Numbered from the stretch's first letter, positions 15,244 to 23,126 are shown. The stretch: 43,487 nt of DNA from SCTG01 sp964384595 (GCA_964384595.1 CAYLLY010000012.1:1-43487), one strand, 5' to 3'. A program made the numbers and translations. The notes: generated by a model from the sequence alone, not told the origin.

Positions 15244-16290
15244 CTACCAGGTCACGCCCAGCATCAGGCAATTCAGGCCGCTCCCGATTCCCAGCAGGGC
15301 CAGCTTCTCGGCGCGCCGGACGTGACCGGCTTCGATGCTGAGAGCCATGGTGACGGGTAAAGACACCGACCCCATGTTGCCCAGAAATCCGACGGTCGGG
15401 AAGTCGATCGCGGGGTCCAGCTTCAGCGTCTCGAACAGCAGGCGGCGGTGCGCCACACCGACCTGGTGGCAGAAGGTCCGGGCCACGTCGGCGTCGCTCC
15501 AGCCCAGCTCCCGCTTGAAATCGGCCCAGGTCCGCCCGGCCAGCTCGCAGCCCCGGTGCAGGAGCTCTTCCGATTGCGTGGACATTTCCGCCCGACTGTC
15601 GGAGTCCAGGCCCGTGTCGGCGCTGCCGCGGCAGAGGTGATTCTGCTCCGAGTCGGTTTGCACGGCGCCGCCGGCGAGGGAATGGCCGTGCTTGGAGACG
15701 GCGGCATGGGTCATGACGATCGCCGCCGCCCCGGAGCCGATCGTGAGGGATGCGAAGGCGTCCTTGAATTTCTTGCGGGTCATGGCGGCATCGGCGAGAA
15801 GCTGCCGGATGGTCGTTTCGACCAGGGGCTTCCCGTTCTCCCCGGCGACGAGGAGCCCGCGCTTGATCTGGCCCAGCTCGATCATGTTGCCCAACGCCAC
15901 CATCCCGTTCAGCATGCCGAGGCAGGCATTGGAAATGTCGAAGATCGTGGCCCGGGGCGAAATCTTCAAGCGCTCATGGACGACGGACGCGGTCGCCGGC
16001 TCCAGAAAATCGCGGGACACGGAGCAGTTGATGATGCATTCGATCTCCTGCCCGAACACCCCGGCCTGTTCGAGCGCCTTTTTCCCCGCCAGGGACGCGA
16101 CGTCGCTCGGACTCGTGCCGTCGTCCCAGAACCGCCGTTCCCGGATGCCGCTCATCAGCTCCAGGCGCCCGTACGGCAACTGCAAGCGATCGTACAGGGG
16201 GCTGAGGCGCGCCTCGATCTCCGCCGAGGTGACCACCTGCTTCGGCAGCTCGTACCCGATGGACTCGATGCAGACGTTGGAATAGCGCAT
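15244..16290 (-). CDS. oleA: OleA-like thiolase-superfamily head-to-head acyl condensing enzyme
   Basis: 348-residue KAS III-like protein from ATG 16290. It condenses two fatty acyl thioesters head to head into a 2-alkyl-3-ketoacid. Active-site residues are Cys123 (SNACLGMLNG), His275 (FCHQVGVAH) and Asn305 (LGNMGSVSLP). A glutamate that distinguishes OleA from FabH is present 26 residues before the cysteine (FLEPAT, E97), the same spacing as Glu117/Cys143 in Xanthomonas OleA. It is the first gene of the operon; its promoter (16301-16329) ends 10 nt from the ATG, so the leader would be very short. The 35-codon upstream extension crosses the promoter and is rejected. Confidence 0.92.
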   Translation of the reverse strand: MRYSNVCIESIGYELPKQVVTSAEIEARLSPLYDRLQLPYGRLELMSGIRERRFWDDGTSPSDVASLAGKKALEQAGVFGQEIECIINCSVSRDFLEPATASVVHERLKISPRATIFDISNACLGMLNGMVALGNMIELGQIKRGLLVAGENGKPLVETTIRQLLADAAMTRKKFKDAFASLTIGSGAAAIVMTHAAVSKHGHSLAGGAVQTDSEQNHLCRGSADTGLDSDSRAEMSTQSEELLHRGCELAGRTWADFKRELGWSDADVARTFCHQVGVAHRRLLFETLKLDPAIDFPTVGFLGNMGSVSLPVTMALSIEAGHVRRAEKLALLGIGSGLNCLMLGVTW

Positions 16291-16300
16291 GGATAGCAGG

Positions 16301-16329
16301 ATTCTAATGAAGCTTCGAAAGGGGGTCAA
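16301..16329 (-). promoter_or_regulatory. Promoter of the ole/fatty-acyl operon
   Basis: Minus strand TTGACC (16329-16324), 17-nt spacer, TAGAAT (16306-16301). The expected start site is only about 1-4 nt upstream of the oleA ATG, predicting a nearly leaderless mRNA; no Shine-Dalgarno is visible. Confidence 0.6.
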
Positions 16330-16335
16330 GGATGT

Positions 16336-16364
16336 TTGCTTTGCCGGCAGGCCGGGTCTAGAAT
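16336..16364 (+). promoter_or_regulatory. Promoter of the macrodomain gene (TTGCTT-N17-TAGAAT)
   Basis: TTGCTT (16336-16341), 17 nt, TAGAAT (16359-16364). It is almost identical in form to the promoter at 16937-16965 and lies between oleA and the macrodomain gene, back to back with the ole promoter. Confidence 0.55.
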
Positions 16365-16394
16365 CCGGCCACTCGGCGACTGCGCGGGGTGGCA

Positions 16395-16916
16395 ATGCTG
16401 CTTGACAGGATTACCGTCATTGAAGGCGACATCACGCAGCAAGTCGTGGATGCGATCGTCAACGCCGCGAACAATGCCCTTGCGCCCGGCGGTGGGGTCG
16501 CCGGGGCCATTCACCGGGCGGCCGGACCGGGTCTGTGGGAGGAATGCCGGACGCTCGGCGGCTGCGCAACCGGTGAGGCGAAGATCACGAAAGGCTATAA
16601 TCTACCGGCCGAGTGGGTGATTCATACGGTAGGCCCCGTGTGGCAGGGCGGCGCCCGTCAGGAAGACGAACTGCTAGCGCGCTGTTATCGCAACAGCCTG
16701 GCGCTGGCCGAGCGACACGCCCTCAAGACGATCGCGTTTCCCTCCATCAGCACCGGCATTTTCGGCTTTCCGATGGAGCGCGCCGCACGCATCGGAGTAG
16801 CCGAAATCAAATCTTTTCTTGAGCGCAACGCATCGCTGGAGAGGATCCTCCTCGTCTGCTTCGGAGAACAGGCCCTTCGCTGCCATGCCGCGGCGGTGAA
16901 GGAACTCATCGGGTAA
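16395..16916 (+). CDS. Macrodomain protein (ADP-ribose / O-acetyl-ADP-ribose hydrolase type)
   Basis: 173-residue stand-alone macrodomain of the YmdB/Af1521 type, which binds ADP-ribose and can remove acetyl or ADP-ribosyl groups. Characteristic strings are GDITQQVVDAIVNAANNALAPGGGVAGAIHRAAG (residues about 11-44, with catalytic-region Asn-Ala-Ala-Asn and Gly-rich loop), the IHTVGPVW strand, and FPSISTGIFGFP (phosphate loop). ATG 16395 is preferred because a GGGG Shine-Dalgarno lies 5 nt before it; a GTG at 16389 would add two residues. It is divergent from the ole operon with its own promoter, so a functional link is not implied. Confidence 0.9.
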   Translation: MLLDRITVIEGDITQQVVDAIVNAANNALAPGGGVAGAIHRAAGPGLWEECRTLGGCATGEAKITKGYNLPAEWVIHTVGPVWQGGARQEDELLARCYRNSLALAERHALKTIAFPSISTGIFGFPMERAARIGVAEIKSFLERNASLERILLVCFGEQALRCHAAAVKELIG

Positions 16917-16936
16917 GGAATCCCCCGCCTGGGCGT

Positions 16937-16965
16937 TTGCTTTAGGAGATGCGCGAGGCTAGAAT
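16937..16965 (+). promoter_or_regulatory. Promoter of the diguanylate cyclase gene (TTGCTT-N17-TAGAAT)
   Basis: TTGCTT (16937-16942), 17 nt, TAGAAT (16960-16965), about 45 nt upstream of the chosen ATG. Flanking bases (gTTTGCTTT and gcTAGAATctgcc) match the macrodomain promoter 0.6 kb upstream. Confidence 0.55.
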
Positions 16966-17010
16966 CTGCCTGCTGAATTGCCGGCGTGGATGGCCGGGAA
17001 GGGATGCGCG

Positions 17011-18159
17011 ATGCCCGACAATACCGAGGTCGTGGAGCCTGCGCAACGGGAATCCCGCTTGACCGCCTCGTTCGCAGACGCGCGGGACCGCCTCCAGTTC
17101 GTCCTGCTCCAGGCGTTGGTTACCATCGTGCTGTGCTATCAGCTCCTGTTCAGCCAGGAAGCGTTCGTCTCGTCCGAGGTTAAGCAGATCATCATTCTCG
17201 GCCTCCTGCTGTTCATCGCCGGCGTGATGTTTCTGCCGGCCCGCCTGTGGGAGAGCGGCTGGCCGGTTGTGGGATTGGTCCTGGGCGACACCGCCATCAC
17301 GACCGCCATCATCTACCTCTCGGGCAACGCCGGGTCTTCCCTGTACCTGACCTATTTTCTGGTCATGCTGATCGGGGCGTTTGCGCCCAGCCTGAAGCAG
17401 ATGATCGGCCTGTCCGTCATCCTGTGCACCGCCTATGGCGCCGTGCTGTACCTGGATTCGCTCGACACCGGCTCGCTGTCCGAGGGGCGCCTGCTGGGCA
17501 TCACGGTGCTCCTCATCATGGCGGTCTTCTACGGGGCGACGACGGAGACGGTGCGCCGGGAACGGCAGAAGAAGGCCGGCCTCCTGGAACAGATCAACAC
17601 GCTCAAGCGCCTCGAAGCGGAATTGCAGAAACAGTCCGGCCAGGACTGGCTGACGGGGCTGGCCAATCGCCGCCGGTTCGACGAGATCATCCAGCAGGAG
17701 TGGGCCCGGGCCAGGCGCGATGAGACCCCGCTGGGGCTCCTCATGATCGATATCGATTATTTCAAGCTGTACAATGACTCGTACGGCCATCAGGCGGGCG
17801 ATGCGTGCCTGCAGCAGGTGGCGAAAACGATCGGGGGGGCGGTGCACCGCCCGGGAGACCTCCCGGCCCGTTACGGCGGCGAGGAGTTCGTGGCGGTCTT
17901 GCCGAAGACGGATGCGGCGGGAGCCGCCCTGGTGGCGGAGAAGATGCGCGACGCGGTCGAAGCGCTGCACCTGCAGCACGTCAACTCCCGCGTTTCCGAC
18001 CGCGTGACCATCAGCGTGGGCGCCGCCGGCATGGTCCCGCCGGAGAAAGGCGACCCGGCCGTCCTGATCGCCGCCGCCGACCAGGCCCTCTATCAGGCCA
18101 AGCGCGAGGGGCGCAACCGGGTGCGAAGCCACGGCGGAGAGAACGCGGGAACGAAATAA
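17011..18159 (+). CDS. Membrane-bound diguanylate cyclase (GGDEF domain)
   Basis: 382 residues from ATG 17011, chosen because AAGGGA lies about 7 nt before it; a TTG 11 codons earlier is the alternative. Roughly five to six hydrophobic segments (about 30-180) form an uncharacterised membrane sensor. A short coiled linker (RRERQKKAGLLEQINTLKRLEAELQKQ) leads to a GGDEF domain starting at DWLTGLANRRRFDE. The active site reads GGEEF (289-293), and the inhibitory I-site RxxD is present five residues before it (RPGD). The enzyme should therefore make cyclic di-GMP and be product-inhibited. The window also encodes a PilZ receptor at the end of the ole operon. Confidence 0.93.
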   Translation: MPDNTEVVEPAQRESRLTASFADARDRLQFVLLQALVTIVLCYQLLFSQEAFVSSEVKQIIILGLLLFIAGVMFLPARLWESGWPVVGLVLGDTAITTAIIYLSGNAGSSLYLTYFLVMLIGAFAPSLKQMIGLSVILCTAYGAVLYLDSLDTGSLSEGRLLGITVLLIMAVFYGATTETVRRERQKKAGLLEQINTLKRLEAELQKQSGQDWLTGLANRRRFDEIIQQEWARARRDETPLGLLMIDIDYFKLYNDSYGHQAGDACLQQVAKTIGGAVHRPGDLPARYGGEEFVAVLPKTDAAGAALVAEKMRDAVEALHLQHVNSRVSDRVTISVGAAGMVPPEKGDPAVLIAAADQALYQAKREGRNRVRSHGGENAGTK

Positions 18160-18174
18160 GAAGGAGGCGCGGCT

Positions 18175-18660
18175 ATGAACCGATGCATGGGAATGATCGC
18201 AGGGGCGATGACGCTGCTGCTCGCTGGCGGGCCGGCCTGGGCCCAGGTGTCTGTGCAGGGCGATGTCCGGATCGTCTTCGGTGACGACGAGCAGAAAGTC
18301 ATCAAGGATTATTACGGTCGGGAGATCATCGAGAAGGCCCGGGAGAAAGCGGAGAAGGAAGGGAAGGGCCACGGCAAAGGAAAGAAGAAGAAAGGACTGC
18401 CGCCCGGCCTGGCCAAGAAAAACAAGCTGCCGCCGGGCATCCAGAAGCAGCTGGAGCGCGGCACCGTGCTGCCGGCCGACCTTGAGAAAGAAATGCAACC
18501 ACTGCCGCGCGAGCTCGAGATCAAGCTCAAGCCGCTGCCGTCTCCAGACCAGGTCCGCGTGACGGTCGGCACCGATATCGTGATTATGGATAAAACGACC
18601 CGCAAAGTTCTGGACGTCATGCGCGATGTCGCGCTGCTCGCCCACGACATCAGCAAATAA
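18175..18660 (+). CDS. Secreted basic CigR/RcnB-like protein
   Basis: 161-residue exported protein with a signal peptide ending AWAQ (about 1-24). A highly basic Lys/Gly-rich stretch (KGHGKGKKKK) precedes the repeated LPPGL / LPPGI / LPADLE / LPRELE pattern (about 79-118) and a C-terminal TDIVIMDKTTRKVLDVMRDV segment. This order fits the CigR/RcnB group of periplasmic or inner-membrane proteins. CigR has been linked to virulence control in Salmonella, but the role here is unknown. A strong AAGGAGG Shine-Dalgarno precedes ATG 18175, 15 nt after the cyclase stop, so it is probably co-transcribed with the diguanylate cyclase. Confidence 0.75.
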   Translation: MNRCMGMIAGAMTLLLAGGPAWAQVSVQGDVRIVFGDDEQKVIKDYYGREIIEKAREKAEKEGKGHGKGKKKKGLPPGLAKKNKLPPGIQKQLERGTVLPADLEKEMQPLPRELEIKLKPLPSPDQVRVTVGTDIVIMDKTTRKVLDVMRDVALLAHDISK

Positions 18661-18664
18661 TGCA

Positions 18665-20266
18665 ATGGCGTCGACACCCCCGCCCCCATCGGCCGGCGGA
18701 CCAGTGCCCTCCCCGCCGCAATACCTGGAGGGCATCGATTCGTCCCGCTCTGCGCGCCCATCTGTTGGATCGCCGGTGAGCACCGTAAGCAGCGTGCACG
18801 ACATCAAAACGCTGGTGCTGTCGTTCCACCCCGTCATCGTCATCGAGACGGTCGAAGAGGAACGGGTCGAGGACCTTCTGAGCGCCGTCGCGGATGCAGC
18901 CTGGAAGCCGCTTTTCCAATGGTCCGTCACCCGCGGGTTGATGAAGACCTCGGAGACGTCCCCGATCACCAAGACGACCGATCCGCTGATGATGCTCCGG
19001 CATCTGGACAGTCTCACCGTCGGGGGGGTCTTCCTGCTGAAGGATCTGAGCAAGTACCTTGAAGATCCCAAGGTCGCCCGACAGTTTCGCGAAACGGCAC
19101 GGGGTTTCCTCGCCAAGCGGTCCACAGCGGTCTTGACCGGCGCAACGGTCCAGCTTCCTGCCGAGATCGACCAGGAAGTGGTACGCTACGCGCTGCACTT
19201 TCCGGATCGGGACGAACTGCGCCGGGTCGTGAACACGACACTCCAGGCGGTGAGGACTGACCGGAAGATCGAGGTCCGGCTTCGCGACGAGGACCATGAG
19301 GCATTGCTGAATGCCCTGCAAGGGCTCACCCTGCAGCAGGCACGCCAGGCGGTGGCGAGCGCGATGCTCGACGACGAAAAGCTCACACCTGAGGACATCG
19401 GGTTCGTGCTGAAGCGGAAGGCGCAACTGATCCGCGATGGCGGGATCCTGGAGTACTATCCGGTCGAGGATAACCGGTTCCAGCTCGGCGGATTTGCGAA
19501 TCTGAAAGCCTGGCTTCAGCGGGCGCACGTCGGGTTTAGCCATGAGGCGCAGGCGCTCAATTTGACCCCGCCGCGCGGTATCCTCCTCGTGGGCGTGCCG
19601 GGCTGCGGAAAGTCGCTGGCGGCCAAGGTCATCGCCCGCGAGTGGAAACTGCCCCTGCTGAAGCTCGATGCCGGCCGGCTCTTCGACAAGTACATCGGTG
19701 AGTCCGAGAAGAACTTCCGCAAAGCGATCACGCTGGCCGAATCCATAGCGCCTGTCGCACTCTGGATCGACGAGATCGAGAAAGCGATGGTCTCGTCTGG
19801 CAGCAGCGAGGCCGATGGGGGACTCAGCCGCCGCCTGTTCGGGGCGTTTTTGACCTGGCTGCAGGAAAAGCGGAAGGAAGTGTTCGTGGTGGCGACGGCC
19901 AACGACCTGTCAATCCTCCCCCCCGAACTGCTTCGCAAAGGTCGGTTCGATGAAATATTTTTCGTGGATCTGCCGACCTCTGAGGAACGCGAAACCATTC
20001 TGAAGATTCACCTCGGCCTGCGCAAGCAGGATGCTGCCACGTTCGACCTGCCACGGATCGTCGCCGCGTGCGAGGGATTCAGCGGCGCGGAGATCGAGCA
20101 GGCGGTGGTTTCCGCGCTCTACCGGGCCTTGGCGCAGAAGCACTCCTTCGACGCCGGACTGCTCGTCGAAGAGATGCGTCAGACCATTCCCCTGTCCGTG
20201 ACCCGGCGGGAGGACGTCGAGCAGTTGCGGGAGATGGCCCAGGGCCGCTTTGTCGGCGTGCGCTGA
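18665..20266 (+). CDS. Ycf46-like AAA ATPase
   Basis: 533-residue AAA+ protein of the cyanobacterial/chloroplast Ycf46 type. The N-terminal region (about 50-260) resembles a degenerate ATPase-like domain (VIVIETVEEERVEDLL; HLDSLTVGGVFLLKDLSKYL). The active AAA module follows, with Walker A GVPGCGKS (310-317), Walker B VALWIDEIEKA (D369/E370) and the arginine-finger region RKGRFDEIFFVDLP. Ycf46 function is poorly known; in cyanobacteria it has been tied to CO2 use. The ATG is 5 nt after the CigR-like stop without a clear Shine-Dalgarno; a GTG at 18776 (MSTVSSVHDIK) would match the family's N-terminus better. Confidence 0.85.
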   Translation: MASTPPPPSAGGPVPSPPQYLEGIDSSRSARPSVGSPVSTVSSVHDIKTLVLSFHPVIVIETVEEERVEDLLSAVADAAWKPLFQWSVTRGLMKTSETSPITKTTDPLMMLRHLDSLTVGGVFLLKDLSKYLEDPKVARQFRETARGFLAKRSTAVLTGATVQLPAEIDQEVVRYALHFPDRDELRRVVNTTLQAVRTDRKIEVRLRDEDHEALLNALQGLTLQQARQAVASAMLDDEKLTPEDIGFVLKRKAQLIRDGGILEYYPVEDNRFQLGGFANLKAWLQRAHVGFSHEAQALNLTPPRGILLVGVPGCGKSLAAKVIAREWKLPLLKLDAGRLFDKYIGESEKNFRKAITLAESIAPVALWIDEIEKAMVSSGSSEADGGLSRRLFGAFLTWLQEKRKEVFVVATANDLSILPPELLRKGRFDEIFFVDLPTSEERETILKIHLGLRKQDAATFDLPRIVAACEGFSGAEIEQAVVSALYRALAQKHSFDAGLLVEEMRQTIPLSVTRREDVEQLREMAQGRFVGVR

Positions 20267-20275
20267 GGCCTTCCT

Positions 20276-21067
20276 CTACGGCGATCCAGGCGATGGCCGT
20301 TGTGCCTTGAGGTCGTTGGGCAGGCGGGTCCGGTTGTCCTTCCGCGCCGTCTTGATCTGCTCCCAGGTGAGCCCGAACGCGCCCGTGAGGTCGGCGCCCA
20401 GGAGGTCCGCGCCGTCCAGGCGGGCCTCGCTTGCGTAAGCGTCCTCCAGATGGGCGTCCCTCAGGATCGCGCCGTCCAGGCGCGCCCCCCCCAGGTACGC
20501 TTTCTCCAGGCGGGCACCCACGAGGGAGGCGTTCTCCAGGTGGGCCTCGCGGAGGATCGCTTCTTTCAGATTGGTCCCGTGGAGAATCGCGCCTTCCAGA
20601 TGGACGCCGCTGAGAATGGCCCCTTCCAAATGCGCGCCGCTGAGGTTGGCCCCTCGCAGGTCGGTCTTGCGGAGGTCCAGGCGCTGCGTTTCTCCCTGCT
20701 TGTAGGCATGCTTGCGCCGACCGATCACGGTCAGCGCCGCCTGAACGTCGGGTGCCGGCTTCGCAAGCTGGCCCTGCCGCGCCGACCCGTCCTCCTTCCA
20801 CGGAGCCCGCTCGCGCACGTAGGTGATGAGGATGTGTAGGATCGGCTCGTAGTCTCGTTCCGACCCGGCGGCAATGCGTTCGAGGGCATAAATGCCCCCC
20901 AGGCGAACGTCCAGGCTTTCGTTGCTGATGTGACCGACGGCCTGGGTCAAACGGTCGGTGACCTGGGCCTCCATGGTCTCTTTGAGGTTCTGCAACGTGA
21001 GGTAGGAACCGGCGAGAAGCGCGGCGCAGCCGAGGAACAGGAGCAGGGTCTTTTGCGGGGTGGTCAT
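20276..21067 (-). CDS. Membrane-anchored pentapeptide-repeat protein
   Basis: 263 residues. An N-terminal membrane anchor (KTLLLFLGCAALLAGSYLTL) is followed by a helical region (about 30-110: SLDVRLGGIYALERIAAGSERDYEPILHIL) resembling the domain that often precedes pentapeptide repeats. About 25 consecutive A(D/N)LxX repeats then run from LRKTDLRGANLSGAHLEGAIL to LDGADLLGADLTGA, forming a right-handed quadrilateral beta-helix. Biochemical function is unknown for most of this family. The start is ATG 21067; the open frame extends far upstream but over the oppositely oriented lipoprotein gene. It converges with the AAA ATPase 9 bp away. Confidence 0.85.
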   Translation of the reverse strand: MTTPQKTLLLFLGCAALLAGSYLTLQNLKETMEAQVTDRLTQAVGHISNESLDVRLGGIYALERIAAGSERDYEPILHILITYVRERAPWKEDGSARQGQLAKPAPDVQAALTVIGRRKHAYKQGETQRLDLRKTDLRGANLSGAHLEGAILSGVHLEGAILHGTNLKEAILREAHLENASLVGARLEKAYLGGARLDGAILRDAHLEDAYASEARLDGADLLGADLTGAFGLTWEQIKTARKDNRTRLPNDLKAQRPSPGSP

Positions 21068-21214
21068 GGCCGAGCGATGTGGACCGTGCGGTCGGTAAGC
21101 AGCGTCCTTGCAGGTCCTGGGTCGCGATGGTAATCCGTTCCCGGGCCGTCCGCAAGCCGCCGGCGCTCCCGGCTTGACCTGGACGACGGAGTGACTCAGA
21201 CTGGCGGGACAGTC

Positions 21215-22390
21215 ATGGTCCACGATACACGCATGGCCGTATGGTGCCTGTGGGCGGGCCTTGGTGTCGTCACCGGTCTCACCGTGCTTCTTGTCGGTTG
21301 CCAGCACAGAGGGCCGAGCCCGCGGGCCACGTCCACCTGCGCCACGCTTGAACAGGGCGTGAATCTGTCCCGCCAGGTTGAGACGCTGAACCTCCTGGCG
21401 GATGCCTTTGCGCGGAAGTGCTACGACGTGGTGCTCCGCCACGGCGCGCGCGCGCAAACGGAATACCGGCACAAGACCTATTCGGTCACCAGGGAAACCG
21501 CCGGCATTTTTCTGCCGGACGGCGCCTTGACGGCGTACATCCTGGAAAGCTACGAGCGCGGCTACCTGACCGTCCTGCTGGCGGCCAGCTACCTGCGGGA
21601 GAAGAAAGCCGACGCGGCGAAGGTGGAGTTGAGACGCCTGGACCACGAGCTGTTCGCCCCGCTCTACAACTACGGGGAGGACCCCGTCAATCTGCTCCTG
21701 TCGGCCGTGTTGTGGGAGCACCTGGGCGAGCCCGGTGAGGCGCGGGTCGACTGGCTGCGCTTGCAGGATCAGGTCGGGTCGCTCAAGGGCCTCGAACCGG
21801 AAATCCGGTCGTTTGCGGAACGCCAGCTCGCCAGAATTGATCGAGGCGAGGCCGTGCAGCCGGCCTGGCAGATCTACGGCGTTGGAAGCTTCCCGGGCGT
21901 CGACTGGGATCTGAAATTTCTCGGCTCGAGCGACGGCTATTTTCTCGTCAGACCGAAGGGCGCGTTCGGGCCGGTCTGCGCCTCCGACACGGGGGTACGC
22001 ATCTCCACGCGACGATGGTTCGAGAAAATCGCCGTGCGGCACAGCCATGCCTATCATCCGCTCCTGAATGTGCAAGCCTGGATCCGGCTGCCGATCGGCA
22101 TGGTGTACAGCCTCGTGCCGATGGCGGCAGGCGCCGGGGTGGTCGTCGGGGGTTGCGTGGCCGACGCCAAAGGGGGAGGGCAAGGCAAGCTGTGCGAGCT
22201 ATCCCTGAAAGGAGGGGTCGCGTTGATGAAGCAGGCCCCGAAGGTGTTGAAGGGCGCGCTGGAGCCGGATTTTCGGCATTGGGAGCGGATTCCCGCCACC
22301 TTCGTCGTCACAACGGCATCACACCTGAAGGATGAACCCTGCGCCCGGGACCTGTCCGAAGAAGAGATTTCTCAGGCGATAAAATTTTAG
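21215..22390 (+). CDS. Lipoprotein, COG3014-like
   Basis: 391 residues from ATG 21215 (GGCGGGA Shine-Dalgarno; a GTG at 21191 is an alternative). The signal sequence ends in a lipobox-like LLVGC, so it should be lipid-anchored. The next ~150 residues are helical and tetratricopeptide-like (YERGYLTVLLAASYLREKKADAAKVELRRLDHEL, then EDPVNLLLSAVLWEHLGEPGEARVDW), as in the uncharacterised COG3014 lipoproteins. A C-terminal hydrophobic stretch (YSLVPMAAGAGVVVGGCV) and a conserved-looking WERIPATFVVTTASHL follow. No enzymatic motif is seen. Confidence 0.7.
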   Translation: MVHDTRMAVWCLWAGLGVVTGLTVLLVGCQHRGPSPRATSTCATLEQGVNLSRQVETLNLLADAFARKCYDVVLRHGARAQTEYRHKTYSVTRETAGIFLPDGALTAYILESYERGYLTVLLAASYLREKKADAAKVELRRLDHELFAPLYNYGEDPVNLLLSAVLWEHLGEPGEARVDWLRLQDQVGSLKGLEPEIRSFAERQLARIDRGEAVQPAWQIYGVGSFPGVDWDLKFLGSSDGYFLVRPKGAFGPVCASDTGVRISTRRWFEKIAVRHSHAYHPLLNVQAWIRLPIGMVYSLVPMAAGAGVVVGGCVADAKGGGQGKLCELSLKGGVALMKQAPKVLKGALEPDFRHWERIPATFVVTTASHLKDEPCARDLSEEEISQAIKF

Positions 22391-22393
22391 CTG

Positions 22394-22419
22394 CGGCGGT
22401 CCTTTCGCGCGGAAACCGG
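22394..22419. repeat. 26-bp direct repeat, left copy, flanking the toxin-antitoxin module
   Basis: Begins CGGCGGTCCTTTCGCGCGGA and ends AACCGG; 25 of 26 bases match the copy at 23127-23152. The core is near-palindromic. It starts 4 bp after the lipoprotein stop. Confidence 0.85.
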
Positions 22420-22457
22420 CCCCCTTCTGCCAGAGCCCGTCCCCGTGTTCTTTACAT

Positions 22458-22511
22458 TTGACAATGGGACGTGAGCTAGGTACTGTAAGAGTACAATTAG
22501 TGCTACTCTTA
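22458..22511 (+). promoter_or_regulatory. Promoter and operator of the toxin-antitoxin operon
   Basis: TTGACA (22458-22463), 17-nt spacer and TACTGT (22481-22486) form a good sigma-70 promoter. Overlapping its start-site region is a perfect 8-bp inverted repeat TAAGAGTA (22486-22493) / TACTCTTA (22504-22511) with a 10-nt spacer. This is the expected position for autorepression by the antitoxin or the toxin-antitoxin complex. Confidence 0.7.
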
Positions 22512-22525
22512 ATGGGGAGTGTCCT

Positions 22526-22807
22526 ATGGCAAGGCTCAATCTCTTGGAAGACCTGACACCGATCAGCGACTTTCGCGTGCGCACGGCCGAGATCGTCGCG
22601 AAGGTCAAGAAAACCAAACGGCCGGTCATCTTGACGCAACGGGGTCGGTCCGCCGCCGTTTTGGAGGATGTCCGTGAGTACGAACGCAAGGCGGATCGGC
22701 TAGAGTTGCTGGAAAGCATCATCGCAGGGATGCGCGCCGCCGAAAAAGGCGCAGTGGTGTCCCACGCCAAGGCCATGGCCGAGTTAGACAAGATCCTGAA
22801 TGGCTAA
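22526..22807 (+). CDS. Type II antitoxin, Phd/YefM family
   Basis: 93-residue small acidic/basic DNA-binding antitoxin. The N-terminal Phd/YefM fold is seen in LTPISDFRVRTAEIVAKVKKTKRPVILTQRGRSAAVLEDVREYERK, including the beta-strand pair around VILTQRGR-AAVL. The C-terminal helix (about 60-93) would bind the toxin. It overlaps the downstream RelE/ParE gene by 8 bp. It should neutralise the toxin and repress its own promoter through the inverted repeat at 22486-22511. Confidence 0.92.
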   Translation: MARLNLLEDLTPISDFRVRTAEIVAKVKKTKRPVILTQRGRSAAVLEDVREYERKADRLELLESIIAGMRAAEKGAVVSHAKAMAELDKILNG

Positions 22808-23114
22808 ACGCGCCTCGGTCGTCTGGACTCGGCCTGCCCTCGATAGCCTTCTCGATATTGTTCGACACATTCAGGCCGACAACCCCTCAGCCGCTCGGCA
22901 GTTCGGCTCAACGATCAGAACGAAAGTCGGCCGGCTCGCAAAATTTCCGGAATCCGGACGAACCGTGCCAGAATTCCCTGCCAGCGGCCTTCGGGAGCTC
23001 ATCGTGGGGGACTATCGCGTGATCTATCGGGCGGTTCGGGCTCCCGCCTCCGTCCAAATTCTGGCCGTCCGCCACGGCGCTCGCCTCCTTGAATCCCCGC
23101 CGGCATCGTCGTAA
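22800..23114 (+). CDS. RelE/ParE-family toxin
   Basis: 104-residue toxin of the RelE/ParE superfamily. The typical order is present: VVWTRPALDSLLDIVRHIQADNPSAARQF (helix pair), then LAKFPESGRTVPEF, LRELIVGDYRVIYRA and the C-terminal strand VQILAVRHGARLL with conserved Arg/His. RelE members cut mRNA at the ribosome, ParE members poison gyrase; sequence alone does not decide, though the GDYRVIYR/VRHGAR pattern is common to both. It starts inside the antitoxin gene (8-bp overlap). The whole module is bordered by 26-bp direct repeats. Confidence 0.92.
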   Translation: MAKRASVVWTRPALDSLLDIVRHIQADNPSAARQFGSTIRTKVGRLAKFPESGRTVPEFPASGLRELIVGDYRVIYRAVRAPASVQILAVRHGARLLESPPASS

Positions 23115-23126
23115 AGGGAAAAACTT

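Noticed and set aside
21068..22183. Long N-terminal extension of the pentapeptide-repeat protein on the minus strand
   Set aside because: It lies over the plus-strand lipoprotein gene, has no family likeness, and a normal start with membrane anchor exists at 21067.
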